Source of the DNA: Siphonodentalium dalli
Lineage: Eukaryota > Mollusca > Scaphopoda > Gadilida > Siphonodentaliidae
Length of the DNA: 64,000 nucleotides
Assembly (NCBI GenBank): GCA_032622095.1
Contig: CP136061.1
Location: 126,122,754 to 126,186,753, forward strand
Direction: 5' to 3'
In this document: positions 12,838 to 24,540 of the stretch, in pieces
How positions within the stretch are numbered: the stretch's first letter is position 1
Layout: the number at the start of each line of letters is the position of its first letter
Notes under the pieces: model-generated
Told to the model about the DNA's origin: nothing
Seen by the model: only the letters and a program-made list of their open reading frames with translations
The model's database searches: none
Made by a program: the position numbers and the translations under genes

Positions 12838-12962
12838 ATACATTTTTCTGTCTGCCGTCTGCTTTTATCATTACCTGAAAATTCCTTCAAATCAGTAATA
12901 GACCATTCCAATGCATATTTGTATAAGTGAGTGTGAGATCCATTCAGTAAAGAAAGGGTTAA
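12838..12962. mobile_element. Partial copy of the piggyBac-type MITE
   Basis: The right end CAGTAAAGAAAGGGTTAA at 12945-12962 and the preceding ~100 bases match the right half of 6586-6818 and of 38895-39122. The left terminus is missing. Confidence 0.45.
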
Positions 12963-13732
12963 TGTATCCTCATTTTTGGAAGAATATTTATTAGAGAGAT
13001 TCAGTTTCTAGTACGAAATGTAGGGTTTCTATGTCTGTATCCTTGGTAATTGTAGATATTCCCGTGTATCATGTGAGCTGCATATAGGCAGATGCAACAA
13101 TAATCTAATACAGCATGGCATATTTCAGGTTTTATTAACAGATCCGATGGTTACGAGGTGTTCCAGCTATGATTGTATCACAAAACTTTGTCAGCTAGTC
13201 CAAAACACCCCCGTTTTTTACATTTATAAATGTGCATGTCTCGAAACAGAATAGCTGAATTTTATTTAAGGAGTCTTTTGTCAACATAATATTGATATCA
13301 CGCACAATCATAATTAGGAAAATGTTATTTAAAATAGAATTACGTCCGTGTCTACAAGTCTATATAGTCGAGCTCGAACAGGTCAGTGTTCAATAAATAA
13401 CAAGCGTCTATAGATTATTATATGTCTGGCGTTTGAAGCTACAATCACCCGTACACGCAAAATCGCTCGAAGCGGAATCTCTCCGCTAGTTTTTGATAGT
13501 TACGCTATGAAATAAGCTAGATATATGCCACCTTAAGTAATGGTCATGTAAATCCCACCATTCGAGATGACAGGAACAACCCCTCTATTTGTTATTAGTG
13601 CGAGGACACGACCTCGATTTGGTTGGCAGCGGGTGGTTGATAAATAGACGATTGGGCTGGATTGACGGGTGTTTCCGTTTTCTTCCGAAGTAATCCGTTC
13701 TTGCTAATGTGCTGATATGTATTCTGCGACGT

Positions 13733-14197
13733 CGCTCTGTCAAGCCTGCAAATATTGTGTCTGTCATTTGCAGAATGAGGTCCCCAGAGGGTGAATTTAG
13801 TGACGCTATCCCTCACAGTGGGCTAGCGTCACCAAATTCAACATCTGGGTTCCTCCTCCTGCTTAGGTCTCAACTGCTATGGGAGACCAAGGGTCAGATT
13901 GAACTTCCCCAGTTGAAGTTGGTGATGTTTGCCCATTATTCACCTCGATTATGCATGTTATCTTCTGCAAATTAGGGGATATAGAAACTGAACAGACGTG
14001 GAAAAGTAATTAAAACAATGTTAATTTGATACTATAGATACTTCTCAGAAGATGAGGCCTAAGCAGAATGAGGCCCACGGAGGGTGAATTTGGTTATGCT
14101 AGCCGGTCGCTATGTGGGATAGCATCACTAAATTCACCCTCTGTGGACCTTATTCTACAAATGACAGACGTACTATTTGCAGGCTTGCGCTCTATAT
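13733..14197. repeat. Foldback element whose arms are themselves hairpins
   Basis: About 13733-13872 and 14049-14197 are inverted copies (shared GCCTGCAAATA, CTGTCATTTG and GAGGGTGAATTT). Each arm is itself an imperfect hairpin: GGGTGAATTTAGTGACGCTA pairs with TAGCGTCACCAAATTCA in the left arm, and the right arm is built likewise. The spacer 13873-14048 is unique. No transposase frame is present. Confidence 0.6.
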
Positions 14198-14400
14198 AAC
14201 CCTCACGCCCAGACACGGTAATGAGTTACAGAATCGTGCTCCATCGATCTGCGCCTATACGATACACAACCAGGGAGCATCACACGTATACGTCGTTAAT
14301 GACATAGGAAAACCACGATTTACGGGAAGCATGGATGGATTCTGCTGGCGGGATCAGCATTCATACTCAAAAACAGGATATAAGTCTAGGAATATTTGAA
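14198..14400 (+). other. Protein-like open segment, unrecognised
   Basis: The frame ending at 14399 reads through a segment with ordinary amino-acid composition, including NDIGKPRFTGSMDGFCWRD, better than other short frames nearby. Its upstream part lies in the foldback arm, so any gene would start inside or after that element. No family is recognised; it may be an exon or a transposon remnant. Confidence 0.15.
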
Positions 14401-15085
14401 TTAAAACGGTTTCAAGGTCTGTCGTGATGAGAACGCATAGTTCCCGCCATAAACCACGGAGTGACATTTAAGCTTACGTCGGCGCATACTACATACTTAT
14501 TGTCGTACAGAGTAATATAGAGCTCTCACATAATTAAATAAACAAGTTATGTCTTCCAACTAGATTATAGCTAAAACAACAACAACAAAAACCCTTTCGA
14601 GAACCAATAAATTCCTATCTGTTTATTTTTAAAAGATGCATAATCTCTTCCCGGAATCATATGTATTACATCATCATCATCATCATTTTAGGGAATAAGT
14701 TGAAATGACTAAATTCCACCCTTATCAATATTGTTAATTTTGTAGTTTAAGTTTGTCATGTGCATAGCATTCCACGTGGATACGACTCTCTGTGAGAAAA
14801 AAGTACTTCTGGATGTCCTTAGAAACACTTTTTGGGGGGGGGGGAATTTAGCTGAAAGGCCACGTGTTGCACTATGGAGGGCGCATTTAAAGAATTGTTC
14901 TGTCTATAGTTTCATATTGTAGATCCTAGAACTTTGGAACTAGTTTTGTTCCAAGCATTTCGACACGCTCGGTTGCTCTGGTATGTTTAAATTACTTATG
15001 TGTATGCAATAATAATTCTGAGTCGGAGGAGACGTCGTGTTGCGTTTGAGTTCTGGGATTTCACGAGTTCTTCTCTATATACTGA
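14401..15085. other. Non-coding stretch
   Basis: No gene is seen. A short CAT microsatellite lies near 14670-14690 and a G run at about 14834-14844. Confidence 0.4.
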
Positions 15086-15316
15086 ATACTGTAATGACCT
15101 CTCGGATCATTACGTTCAATTTTATACCATTTCGTTCTTTGTCATATCACGGAAATAGGATAGCTATCAAATTTATCGTCTCAAATAATTATTTATAATG
15201 CATCAAAGTTTATGTGTTTCATATCGTTACATATAGTATCAAATAATTTATAAGTCTACTTCGTGTCATTTCATACGCTTCCGTAATATTTACATATTTT
15301 CAAAATTGCATTTTGC

Positions 15317-15360
15317 AGAGTTTTGTCAATTCGCGAGCGCAGGGAATTGTCAAAACTCTA
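15317..15360. repeat. Perfect stem-loop in the LTR U3 region
   Basis: AGAGTTTTGTCAATTC is followed after 11 bases by its exact inverse. A second inverted pair, built on GGGATCGATTTT, lies at 15875-15921. Either could be a protein-binding palindrome in the LTR. Confidence 0.55.
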
Positions 15361-16272
15361 AGTCATACTTTGTGCTCAAATTACTCATTTCATAATTCGC
15401 CTCACCTTTTCACCCCTAGTTCTCCGTAATTATCATTATTCACCACATCGGCGCGATCTATTCACATTTCATGACATTTGTGTAGTTTTGTGTGTTTAGA
15501 TAAATTCACTTTTGCAAGTTTTTCGCAACCATCAAAATAGTCACGTCACGCCATTTTAGCGCACGCGGCAGGTATCGGCGCAATAATTCGTAGCAGACGT
15601 ATATTGCCATTTGTATATTAAATACATATTTCACTGCATCCCTTGGCATTATTCTGTTCATCAATTATCGTTAATTGAAATTGTTTGTTTTATAGAATAC
15701 TTTCTATCAAGTTTGTTTGATGTGTATTCAATTGTTTTGGGGGACTATTTGTGTTAGACCTGCGCACTCGGCGGTGCCAGGGAACACTGCGGTCTCAGAT
15801 ATGCTCTGTCAAAGAATGTGTATTGCAAATACACCTGTGATGGATTTTTATGGCAAATTCTCCAAACGATCCAAGGGGATCGATTTTAAGAGGAGATTTC
15901 GCACTAAAAATCGATCCCTTTTGTTTTGCGATACAATTATCATAATTTATAACATATTAGTGTAAATTTCAACTTATAGTAAATTTAATTAACTTTTTCA
16001 CCTCTCAAATTATTCGCACCTTTATGCACCAAGGGAACGCTTTTGCACGTTGTATCGTTTTCCACCGTTTATCACTTCGTTGGAAAGCTTGTATCGTCAT
16101 GTAAAAAAATCGGTCCCTTTAACTTTTAATAATTCGTATAACTATTAAAGTTATACACCTTTTCCTATAACTTTGGGGTTTCAAACCCTCAACTTTTCTT
16201 TTAAGTTTTGGAACTTGACAGCTTCGCGCGTTTTCATTGGTCAATTAGCTGTTAAGCTCCCGTCAAGTCCGC

Positions 16273-16280
16273 TATAAAAG
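16273..16280 (+). promoter_or_regulatory. TATA box of the solo LTR
   Basis: TATAAAAG about 250 bases before the LTR's AATAAA (16532-16537) is placed as a retrotransposon promoter should be. Transcription would start near 16305. Confidence 0.5.
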
Positions 16281-16853
16281 AGATGCTCTCCTGATCATCT
16301 GGGACTTTTGCCTTTTAGCTTTGAGCCATTAGCAATATTTAATCTCTCAGACTAGAATCATAGTAAATAGTAAATCAATCCTTACTTAAAACTAAGGGTA
16401 AGTCAAGCATGGGTATCATGTACAAATCATACTAATCGGTAGCAGTTGCATTGGAGACCAGTCCCACCTAATAATACTAGCAATGTATTGTTTTGACTCA
16501 ATGACCTCTGTGCCTGTATCCTGTATGACCAAATAAATGATGAGACACTGAAACTGATGTTTTATTGCCAACTTATAGCTATGAGCTATACATCCCCATC
16601 TTCGGTTAAACCTAATAAGACTGTTCAGACTTGCCCGGGACCACTCAGCCGCCGTCCTGTTACAATACTATTCTCTCAAAACTCGTTTGAAACTCAGACA
16701 GAAAACTGTTCACATCTCAGATCAGTACATAACGTTTCCACGAAGAGATAAATGGCTTTAGTGATCACTCGTCTGGATTGGCTCACCACCATATCACCAC
16801 CAAACAGTTTTTGTAAAATTCCCTTAACATTTTGTTTTAGATTGTTTTATATA

Positions 16854-16889
16854 TCTCATATATATTTTGAAGACCTCTGTTTGTTTGTT

Positions 16890-16937
<48 letters not shown>

Positions 16938-17509
16938 ATTTATACAAATCTACGATTCTCGACCGATCGGGACGAAACTTGGTACGTGTGTGTAGTTTGA
17001 CCGGGCGGTGAACGTTGTCGTATTGGCGAGCCCGTGTGGCGCCCGCTTCGCGCATGCGCAGACGAGATCTCGGAAACGGGTGGAGCTATCGACTTGAAAT
17101 TTGCTATGTGAATGTATCTTGCCCCGGATACGAATTTTATCGGGTCGCCGAGCCCGTGCGACGCCAGCTTCGCGCATGCGCAGACCAGATCTCGGAAACG
17201 GGTAGACCTATCGACTTGAAATTTGCTATGTGAATGTATCTTGCCCCGGATACGAATTTTATCGGGTCGCCGAGCCCGTGCGACGCCAGCTTCGCGCATG
17301 CGCAGACCAGATCTCGGAAACGGGTAGAGCTATCGACTTGAAATTTGCTATGTGAATGTATCTTGCCCCGGATACGAATTTTATCGGGTCGCCGAGCCCG
17401 TGCGACGCCAGCTTCGCGCATGCGCAGACCAGATCTCGGAAACGGGTAGAGCTATCGACTTGAAATTTTGTTTTTGAATAGCCCGGACAACTTCGGGCTC
17501 ATCGGCTAG
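16854..17509 (+). mobile_element. Helitron-like element 1 of a tandem run
   Basis: It begins TCTCATATATATTTTG, preceded by A, and ends with a hairpin (AGCCCGGACAACTTCGGGCT), then CATCGG and CTAG. A 5' TC, a 3' hairpin close to a CTRR end and insertion between A and T are the defining Helitron marks. After the start comes a TTTG/TCTG microsatellite, then about four units of a 122-bp repeat. There is no Rep/helicase gene, so it is non-autonomous. Confidence 0.65.
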
Positions 17510-17531
17510 TCTCATATATATTTTGAAGACC

Positions 17532-17565
<34 letters not shown>

Positions 17566-18698
17566 CTTAATACAAATCTACGATTCTCGACCGATCGGGA
17601 CGAAACTTGGTACGTGTGTGTAGTTTGACCAGGCGGTGGTCGTTGTCGTATTGGCGAGCCCGTGCGACGCCCGTGCAGCGCATGCGCAGACGAGATATCG
17701 GAAACGGGTGGAGCTATCGACTTGAAATTTGGTATGTGAATGTATCTTGCCCCGAGTACGAATTTTATCGGGTCGGCGAGCCCGTGCGACGCCAGCTTCG
17801 CGCATGCGCAGACGAGATATCGGAAACGGGTAGAGCTATCGACTTGAAATTTGCTATGTGAATGTATCTTGCCCCGGATACGAATTTTATCGGGTCGCCG
17901 AGCCCGTGCGACGCAAGCTTCGCGCATGCGCAGACCAGATCTCGGAAACGGGTGGAGCTATCGACTTGAAATTTGCTATGTGAATGTATCTTGCCCCGGA
18001 TACGAATTTTATCGGGTCGCCGAGCCCGTGCGACGCCAGCTTCGGGCATGCGCAGACCAGATATCGGAAACGGGTGGAGCTATCGACTTGAAATTTGGTT
18101 TCTGAGACGAGATATCGGAAAAGGGTGGAGCTATCGACTTGAAATTTGCTATGTGAATGTATCTTGCCCCGGATACGAGTTTTATCGGGTCGCCGGGCCC
18201 GTGCGACGCAAGCTTCGCGCATGCGCAGACCAGATATCGGAAACGGGTGGAGCTATCGACTTGAAATTTGGTATGTGAATGTATCTTGCCCCGGATACGA
18301 ATTTTATCGGGTCGCCGAGCCCGTGCGACGCCAGCTTCGCGCATGCGCAGACCAGATCTCGGAAACGGGTAGACCTATCGACTTGAAATTTGCTATGTGA
18401 ATGTATCTTGCCCCGGATACGAATTTTATCGGGTCGCCGAGCCCGTGCGACGCCAGCTTCGCGCATGCGCAGACCAGATCTCGGAAACGGGTAGAGCTAT
18501 CGACTTGAAATTTGCTATGTGAATGTATCTTGCCCCGGATACGAATTTTATCGGGTCGCCGAGCCCGTGCGACGCCAGCTTCGCGCATGCGCAGACCAGA
18601 TCTCGGAAACGGGTAGAGCTATCGACTTGAAATTTTGTTTTTGAATAGCCCGGACAACTTCGGGCTCATCGGCTAGTCTCATATATATTTTGAAGACC

Positions 18699-18732
<34 letters not shown>

Positions 18733-19140
18733 CTTAATACAAATCTACGATTCTCGACCGATCGGGACGAAACTTGGTACGTGTGTGTAGTTTGACCAGG
18801 CGGTGGTCGTTGTCGTATTGGCGAGCCCGTGCGACGCCCGTGCAGCGCATGCGCAGACGAGATATCGGAAACGGGTGGAGCTATCGACTTGAAATTTGGT
18901 ATGTGAATGTATCTTGCCCCGAGTACGAATTTTATCGGGTCGGCGAGCCCGTGCGACGCCAGCTTCGCGCATGCGCAGACGAGATATCGGAAACGGGTAG
19001 AGCTATCGACTTGAAATTTGCTATGTGAATGTATCTTGCCCCGGATACGAATTTTATCGGGTCGCCGAGCCCGTGCGACGCAAGCTTCGTGCATGCGCAG
19101 ACGAGATCTCGAAAAAGGGTGGAGCTATCGACTTGAAATT
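17015..19140. repeat. 122-bp tandem repeat within the Helitrons
   Basis: The unit carries CGCATGCGCAG, CGGAAACGGGT, GAGCTATCGACTTGAAATTT and GAATGTATCTTGCCCC in fixed order. Copies recur every 122 bases, for example GCGCATGCGC near 17172, 17294 and 17416. It is open in several frames on both strands; those frames are by-products of the repeat. Confidence 0.85.
17510..18676 (+). mobile_element. Helitron-like element 2
   Basis: It starts directly after the CTAG of element 1 with TCTCATATATATTTTG and ends with the same hairpin and CTAG at 18673-18676. It holds a TCTG microsatellite and about eight 122-bp units, one interrupted near 18100-18120. Its last ~370 bases repeat the end of element 1, and its first ~420 bases are repeated at the start of element 3, at a constant offset of 1167. 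Confidence 0.65.
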
Positions 19141-19238
19141 TTGTTTTTGAATAGCCCGGACAACGTCGGGCTGGGTAGAGCTATCGACTTGAAATTTGGT
19201 TTTTGAATAGCCCGGACAACGTCGGGCTCATCGGCTAG
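18677..19238 (+). mobile_element. Helitron-like element 3
   Basis: The start is identical to element 2 for about 420 bases, then diverges near 19090. The 3' end is doubled: hairpin copies of AGCCCGGACAACGTCGGGCT at about 19153 and 19208, the second followed by CATCGGCTAG at the end. Confidence 0.6.
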
Positions 19239-19687
19239 TCTATTATATATTTTGGAACTTCTGTCTGTATGTATGTATGTGTGTGTTATAGACTCGAAAA
19301 CTGTTAGACCGATCCGACTCAAATTAGGTTTGTATGCCTACTTTGATCCCGGGAACAATATGGGCGGATCCGATTTCACGTGCGACCGGGCCTTCACCTT
19401 GACCTCGCTCATATACGCTCATATAGGCATGTTTCTGGACCTCGACCGATCCGACTCAAATTTGGTATGTATGGCTACTTTGATTCCGGAAATAATATGG
19501 GCGGGTCCAATTTCACATGCGACCGTGTCGTTGACCTTGACCTTGACCACGCTCATATACGCTCACATAGGTATGTTTCTGGACCAATCGAACAATAGTT
19601 TGTCCAGACGCTGTATATTCTGCCCAGACGGATGCGATCACAAAGAAATCCCTATATAGCCCCGACGCAGTCGGGCACATCAGCTAG
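19239..19687 (+). mobile_element. Helitron-like element 4, different subfamily
   Basis: It starts TCTATTATATATTTTGG directly after element 3 and ends with hairpin GCCCCGACGCAGTCGGGC, ACATCAG and CTAG (19684-19687), followed by T. The interior differs from elements 1-3. It has a GTAT/GTGT microsatellite near the start and two diverged copies of a ~125-bp segment (around 19310-19430 and 19440-19570). Confidence 0.65.
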
Positions 19688-20930
19688 TATATATATACGA
19701 TTAGTCTACGTGGCTATGAATATTAATAATTGTAAATAAAATCATCCTATCCAAAGTGTTTTGAACAAACTCATGATATTATGGTAAATTTCGTCATCCA
19801 TCCATCAAACTCTTATTTTAGGTGTTTTCCATTACCGAGTTTGGAATACAGGTGATTTATTACCCGACATCCGCCCGTTCACCCGTTCACACTGTCTGGA
19901 CTCTTATTTATAATATTCTGTGCCATATCTGCTACGTAATTGTATATGATTGTATCAGGAGAGGGTCAAGTAAGTTCTGTAACTTGCACCTCGGCTCCTA
20001 TGTATATATCCGTTTTGATACATTAACATATCTTTAAGATAAAGTAAAAGTAAAGTACCCAACTAGTGAAAGCATCTAATCAAACCAAGGTCATTAGACC
20101 GGATTCAAAATAGTCCCAAAATTCCAAAGCTATTCCCCACTGGAGATCCATAAATCACTGGTTAACGGGCAGTCACCAATACACATCCAATATTAAAACC
20201 CAGTTCCTTTGTTCTACCTCGACTTCTATTTCTCCGAATGGGCACTGTATACTAGGCTTTATATCACAAGTCGACATTTGTAATTTAGAATGGTCTCCCA
20301 ATTTAAGAACAACGAACTCCCACGAGGATCTCTTTCGATAAATAGTTCGCTTCTAACACCCGCTCACTATATCGAACATCTGCATAGACCTTGTGTTTAT
20401 AAACCCCACGTGATACAATTACTTGTCAGAAAAAACAGCATATTTATTTGTATGTATACCAATTATATCTATTACATTCAAACATAGCACGTCGTCATAA
20501 AAGAGTTACTGTTCTGTGCAGAACGATGTTACTTTGATAATTCGCGAGTCAAAACTATCCTAAAATGAATTCGAGCCCACAACACAGATAAATGCGTCGA
20601 CGGTGTTTTATTTCCCATCAACTCAACGAAAAACACGATGAAAGTTCTGGTCCCTCATAACAGGAACCATTATTGGTCGTTACAGATGTACGACCACACA
20701 TCATCTCTTCCGTTTCATCTGAAAGTTGAAAACAAAACTTAAAACAATGTCAGTAAACATCTCTTTCATTTCCTCAGAAAATTGAACAATGTTAAATCTC
20801 ACAAATCTCGTTTATTAAATTTCCTCGGACGACGGCATTGTCTCATAGGTCTGCTCGCGCTTTGTGTGGCGGGAGGTGAGTTGATCTCCTGCGACTATTT
20901 CATTTGGTATAGGCTTGGCAACTGGAAACC
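19688..20930. other. Non-coding stretch
   Basis: No gene is supported; short frames at 19822-20037 and 20290-20487 show no protein family features. Confidence 0.4.
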
Positions 20931-20934
20931 TCTT

Positions 20935-21606
20935 GGGAATGAACCGTCCAGTAACAAATCTCTCCTCGCGGAAACCGGATGGGAACTCCTCGCCGTACGG
21001 CGGAAACGTTTCAAGCTCCGTCTCTTTTACAAAATGATGTCCGGCCAAGCCCATCCTTATCTGCGAAATCTAATACCCCCAACAAACGTTGAAATAACAA
21101 ATGTTAACACCCGACAGGCTAATTCCCTCAGAGCCCCGAAGTTCGATTCCACTTCCTTCAAAAAATCTTTCATCCCCTCAACAATAGACCTCTGGAATAA
21201 ACTCGACCGAACGCAACAAGTTACGAGTCCCTTGCATCATTCACAATGTCCTTAAACTGTACTAGAGAGGGAGTATCCCGACATTACTATGAAGCTATTA
21301 CCAGAAAAACACAAATTAACGACACCCGCCTCAGACTCAACTGCAGTGATTTAAATTATCACAAATTTCATCGCCGATCACCCATATTGTTTATGCGGAC
21401 AATTAGAGGACAACGACCATTACCTAATGAATTGCGATAGATATACATCTGAAAGAAACTCACTCCTCCATTCACTAAATGATATCTGCAACCTAACAAC
21501 GCATAAGCTTCTTTATGGATGTCCAGAATTAACACCCAAAACCAACACAAATTTTTTCAGAGAGGTACAGAAATACATCTACAGGACAAAGCGTTTCGCC
21601 AACTAA
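20935..21606 (+). pseudogene. LINE C-terminal remnant (CR1-like), frameshifted
   Basis: The translation contains LFYKMMSGQAHPYL and, later, IPSTIDLWNKLD, the spacing and wording of the region downstream of reverse transcriptase in CR1-like LINEs. It continues to CLCGQLEDNDHYLMNC, the Cys-Cys-His-Cys motif near the end of such proteins, and stops at TAA 21604-21606. The reading frame changes twice (near 21245 and near 21385), so it is dead. The catalytic reverse-transcriptase part is missing. AT-poor 3' flank to about 21865 may be its 3' UTR, ending in ACCATTACCATT. Confidence 0.7.
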
Positions 21607-21972
21607 GTTTGTATATCGCCATGTTACATGATCTAATACTGTCAGACCTAAAAGAACGAATGAATACTTAGCAATAACTCGCGAGTATCAATGCCGTACA
21701 GTCCGTTGGTACGAGGTCACCGAGTCATCTAAAAACACTAAAAACTCATTCTAAAACCCCTAAACCCTATCTGACACAACCCAATTTACTACTACTCTAA
21801 GCTCATTTCTTTCCTATTCTTAACTTAGGCTTATACCGTATTACCATTACCATTGCTGATGATCTATCTCTTCCCATCAACATTGTCAGCAGCATTTCGA
21901 ACATGATGCGTTATTATTATTTCCTTTAAAAATAGACTCAAAAGACCCTCTTATATCTCACTTATATATCTA

Positions 21973-21974
<2 letters not shown>

Positions 21975-22025
<51 letters not shown>

Positions 22026-22051
22026 ATATATATATCTATATCTATAATAAC
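21975..22051. repeat. (TA)n microsatellite
   Basis: Nearly pure TA repeat that abuts the broken end of the Gypsy remnant. Confidence 0.9.
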
Positions 22052-22059
22052 ACGTTAAT

Positions 22060-23010
22060 GAAAATAAGTGGAAAGAAGTGCTCCATTCCCCTGTGACTAG
22101 AATGAAATTTAGAAAGAATGTCCCTTCTCGTGACCTTTGGAATAAGCAGCCGAGAACCGCACATTATGTAGCCGTTATCAACGGTAAGGCGATCGCGGAC
22201 GGCCAAATACTGTCGGATTGGAATTGGCATGTCCTTCTTTTCATGAGAGAATCCATTTTCTATATTTTTCTAGGACTCAATATATTCGGAATCATCATTG
22301 GAGGCTCGTTGTACATTGTCCATGTGCAAGACCTCTTCGTATTGATAATTAATATTGGGTTCGCTACGATTGACCGTAAACAATATTCGACCTCCTGCTC
22401 TAATATCTGGTCATCGGGGTCCTTAATTGGGTGACGACTGAATGCATCTGCGGCAGCTAACTTGGTCCCTGGTAACCACGTAGCTTGAAACTGATAACAC
22501 ATGATCTCCATACGCAGTCGTTGCAGTTGATGATTGTCAATATTATTCAAACAATAGCTGTTGAATATTGGCATAAAAGCGGTCTATGATCAGTCACGAT
22601 TTCAAATGTCGGCACTCCCACTAAGAAAATTCTACATTTATGCACAATGTGCCATGTTTTATTCTCCATGTCCTGCTGTGGGAGTAAGAAACCGAGTCCA
22701 TTTAAGTGATATGCGTCAACATGCAATGAAGTTGTTCTTGGGATCATAACAAGATAGTGCTGGTGCAGAAGATAGAAATGCTTAGCGTTTGAGAATGCTT
22801 CCTGGTGATTTGAATCCCAAACGAACTCATTGCTTGATTTTAGAAGAGGTCGCAAAGGGTCCAAATATTTTGATATTTTATTAGTGAAACCAGTCAATTG
22901 GTTCGCTAATCCAAAGAATGACCTCAAATCTGTCACATTGAAAATCTCCTTCTTAATCGGCTCCACGCAAGTTCATTGTGGATCACGGCGAAAAACAAAA
23001 ATCGCGAATC
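22060..23010 (-). pseudogene. Ty3/Gypsy pol remnant (RT end, RNase H, integrase zinc finger)
   Basis: Read on the minus strand, the order is that of a Ty3/Gypsy polyprotein. A segment DLRSFFGLANQLTGF and LLKSSNEFVWDS marks the reverse-transcriptase connection and start of RNase H. WLPGTKLAAADAFSRHP marks the RNase H end. DRLTVDNGYIMCGSRLLIP with HSSHRGME marks the start of the integrase H2C2 zinc finger. These lie in different frames (breaks near 22560 and 22240), and the rest of integrase is cut off at the TA microsatellite. An upstream in-frame stop near 22975 shows further decay. Confidence 0.7.
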
Positions 23011-23019
23011 CTGGTGATC

Positions 23020-24530
23020 CACAGAGGGCTTATATATAGGGGGTCCCCCGGTGTTGAGTGTTGTGCTTATCGCACACTATTTACATACTGTACATTGCAA
23101 AGCACACGTCTATAGTCGTATGTCTTCCAGATCATGATAACTTTGGATTGCATAGCCTAAAGTATTTGTGCTATAATATGCTTTACAATGGCAGGTTCTA
23201 TTCCAATTGCAGCTCAGAGAAGTCGGAAGAGGGAAGAATTGCTCTCCTGGATATTCAAAAGGGCTGTCGGCGTGTTGAGGGCGACATAATTGGATCGGTA
23301 TTTCCCCATGGTCTCATTCTTCCTTGCAATTCTACAGCATAATTTACTATAAACTATAGCAGCTAGTCGACCTCGGATAATGCAAATTACATGGCGACGG
23401 AACTATCAACGGCAGTGATAAGTACCCACACTGTCAGATGATGGTGATGATGAGGATGATGATGATTAGGCTGGTGATAATGGTGGCGGGTTCTGGCAGT
23501 GGTGCTGATGGGTTTTGCACTGGTATTTACGACAGTGACAAGCCAAATGCAGAGAACAGGGACGTGGACCAAATCAAAAGTTTGCGTAATTCCATTTGCA
23601 CCCCACCCCTTGGACTTTGATTTCTCCCAACTGCTCCCGCACATGTCTGAATGGTATCCTATTCTGAATGGAATGGATCAGTAGTATTGTGGCCACTAGC
23701 CCAGGGAGAGGAACAGAATCCACTGGGCCGTCCATGTGTGAGAATTGTTTTGGATCCAAACCTGATAAATTGCACAATCCTAACATCTATACTGATAAAC
23801 TCCAGAGAAATTCACATCCCGATTCTTAAATAATTGGCAGTTATTAACTGGACACGGGGGAGACCGGTCCGGTTTGAGAAACAATGTTAATCTGAACATG
23901 AATAGCAAAAGAAGACTCGCCTCAAACTTTCCAACTGATATTAAATAAGGTTAGAACATGGGCATTTCAGTCCAAATGTTTGACCAAAGGTAGGAAAATA
24001 TGCAAATATTGGACTAAAAACAACAAAATCCCCAATAATAATTTTTTGGTAAATCAAACTATGAGAACAATTTCAACCTATTGTTGGTGTGAAAATATCA
24101 TCTAAAGTTGGGTCAGGTATGAAATTTCCAACTGTTGACAATTTTGACCAAAGTTGGGGTGAGACATCACCGCTCCCTGGCAAAAAACGAGAACGACACT
24201 GTTATGCAGGCCCGATATTAAATATGATGGTCAACGGTACCGGTACATGGGACAACTGCCCCTTCTGCCCGCCACCAATGGGGCTCTTCGTCGAATGGCT
24301 AGAAACTTCTCATTATAACAGCATATTGAGAGAACTGTGTATCCATTCTAGTATCTTGTTATGTATATATGCTAATATCACTGTTAGGGCTGAAACGTAC
24401 ACTTTTATCGAAGTTGTACTCCCTTGCACGTGGTTGCTCCCGATGCCCTGTGGATTGCGAGAAATGGGGAGTGGGTGACGCTAATGGTGCGCGTATTATA
24501 CATGCTGTTTATATAGACGTGTCATTGGAC
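23020..24530. other. Mostly non-coding, presumed intron of the downstream-named gene
   Basis: A GAT microsatellite lies at about 23438-23475. A segment at 23490-23780 is open on both strands with several overlapping frames but no recognisable family. 23925-24160 is a dispersed repeat related to 10930-11110. If 24541-24752 is a DAG-lipase exon, this would be intron downstream of it; I could not find the next exon. Confidence 0.3.
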
Positions 24531-24540
24531 GTTAACTTAC

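Larger units (their letters stand above)
15090..16664 (+). mobile_element. Solo LTR, 1575 bp
   Basis: The segment starts TGTAATGACC and ends CCTGTTACA, a TGTAA/TTACA inverted terminus of LTR type. ATAC flanks it on both sides (15086-15089 and 16665-16668), a 4-bp target duplication as expected for many LTR retrotransposons. A TATA box lies at 16273-16280 and an AATAAA at 16532-16537, giving the usual U3-R-U5 order on the plus strand. No gag-pol coding adjoins it, so it is read as the product of recombination between two LTRs. Two stem-loops lie inside, at 15317-15360 and 15875-15921. Confidence 0.6.

Noticed and set aside
16940-19094. Many 60-142 codon frames on both strands with similar proteins
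   Set aside because: They recur every 122 bases with the repeat, on both strands and in several frames, and end in the TCTG microsatellite; they are translations of Helitron tandem repeats.
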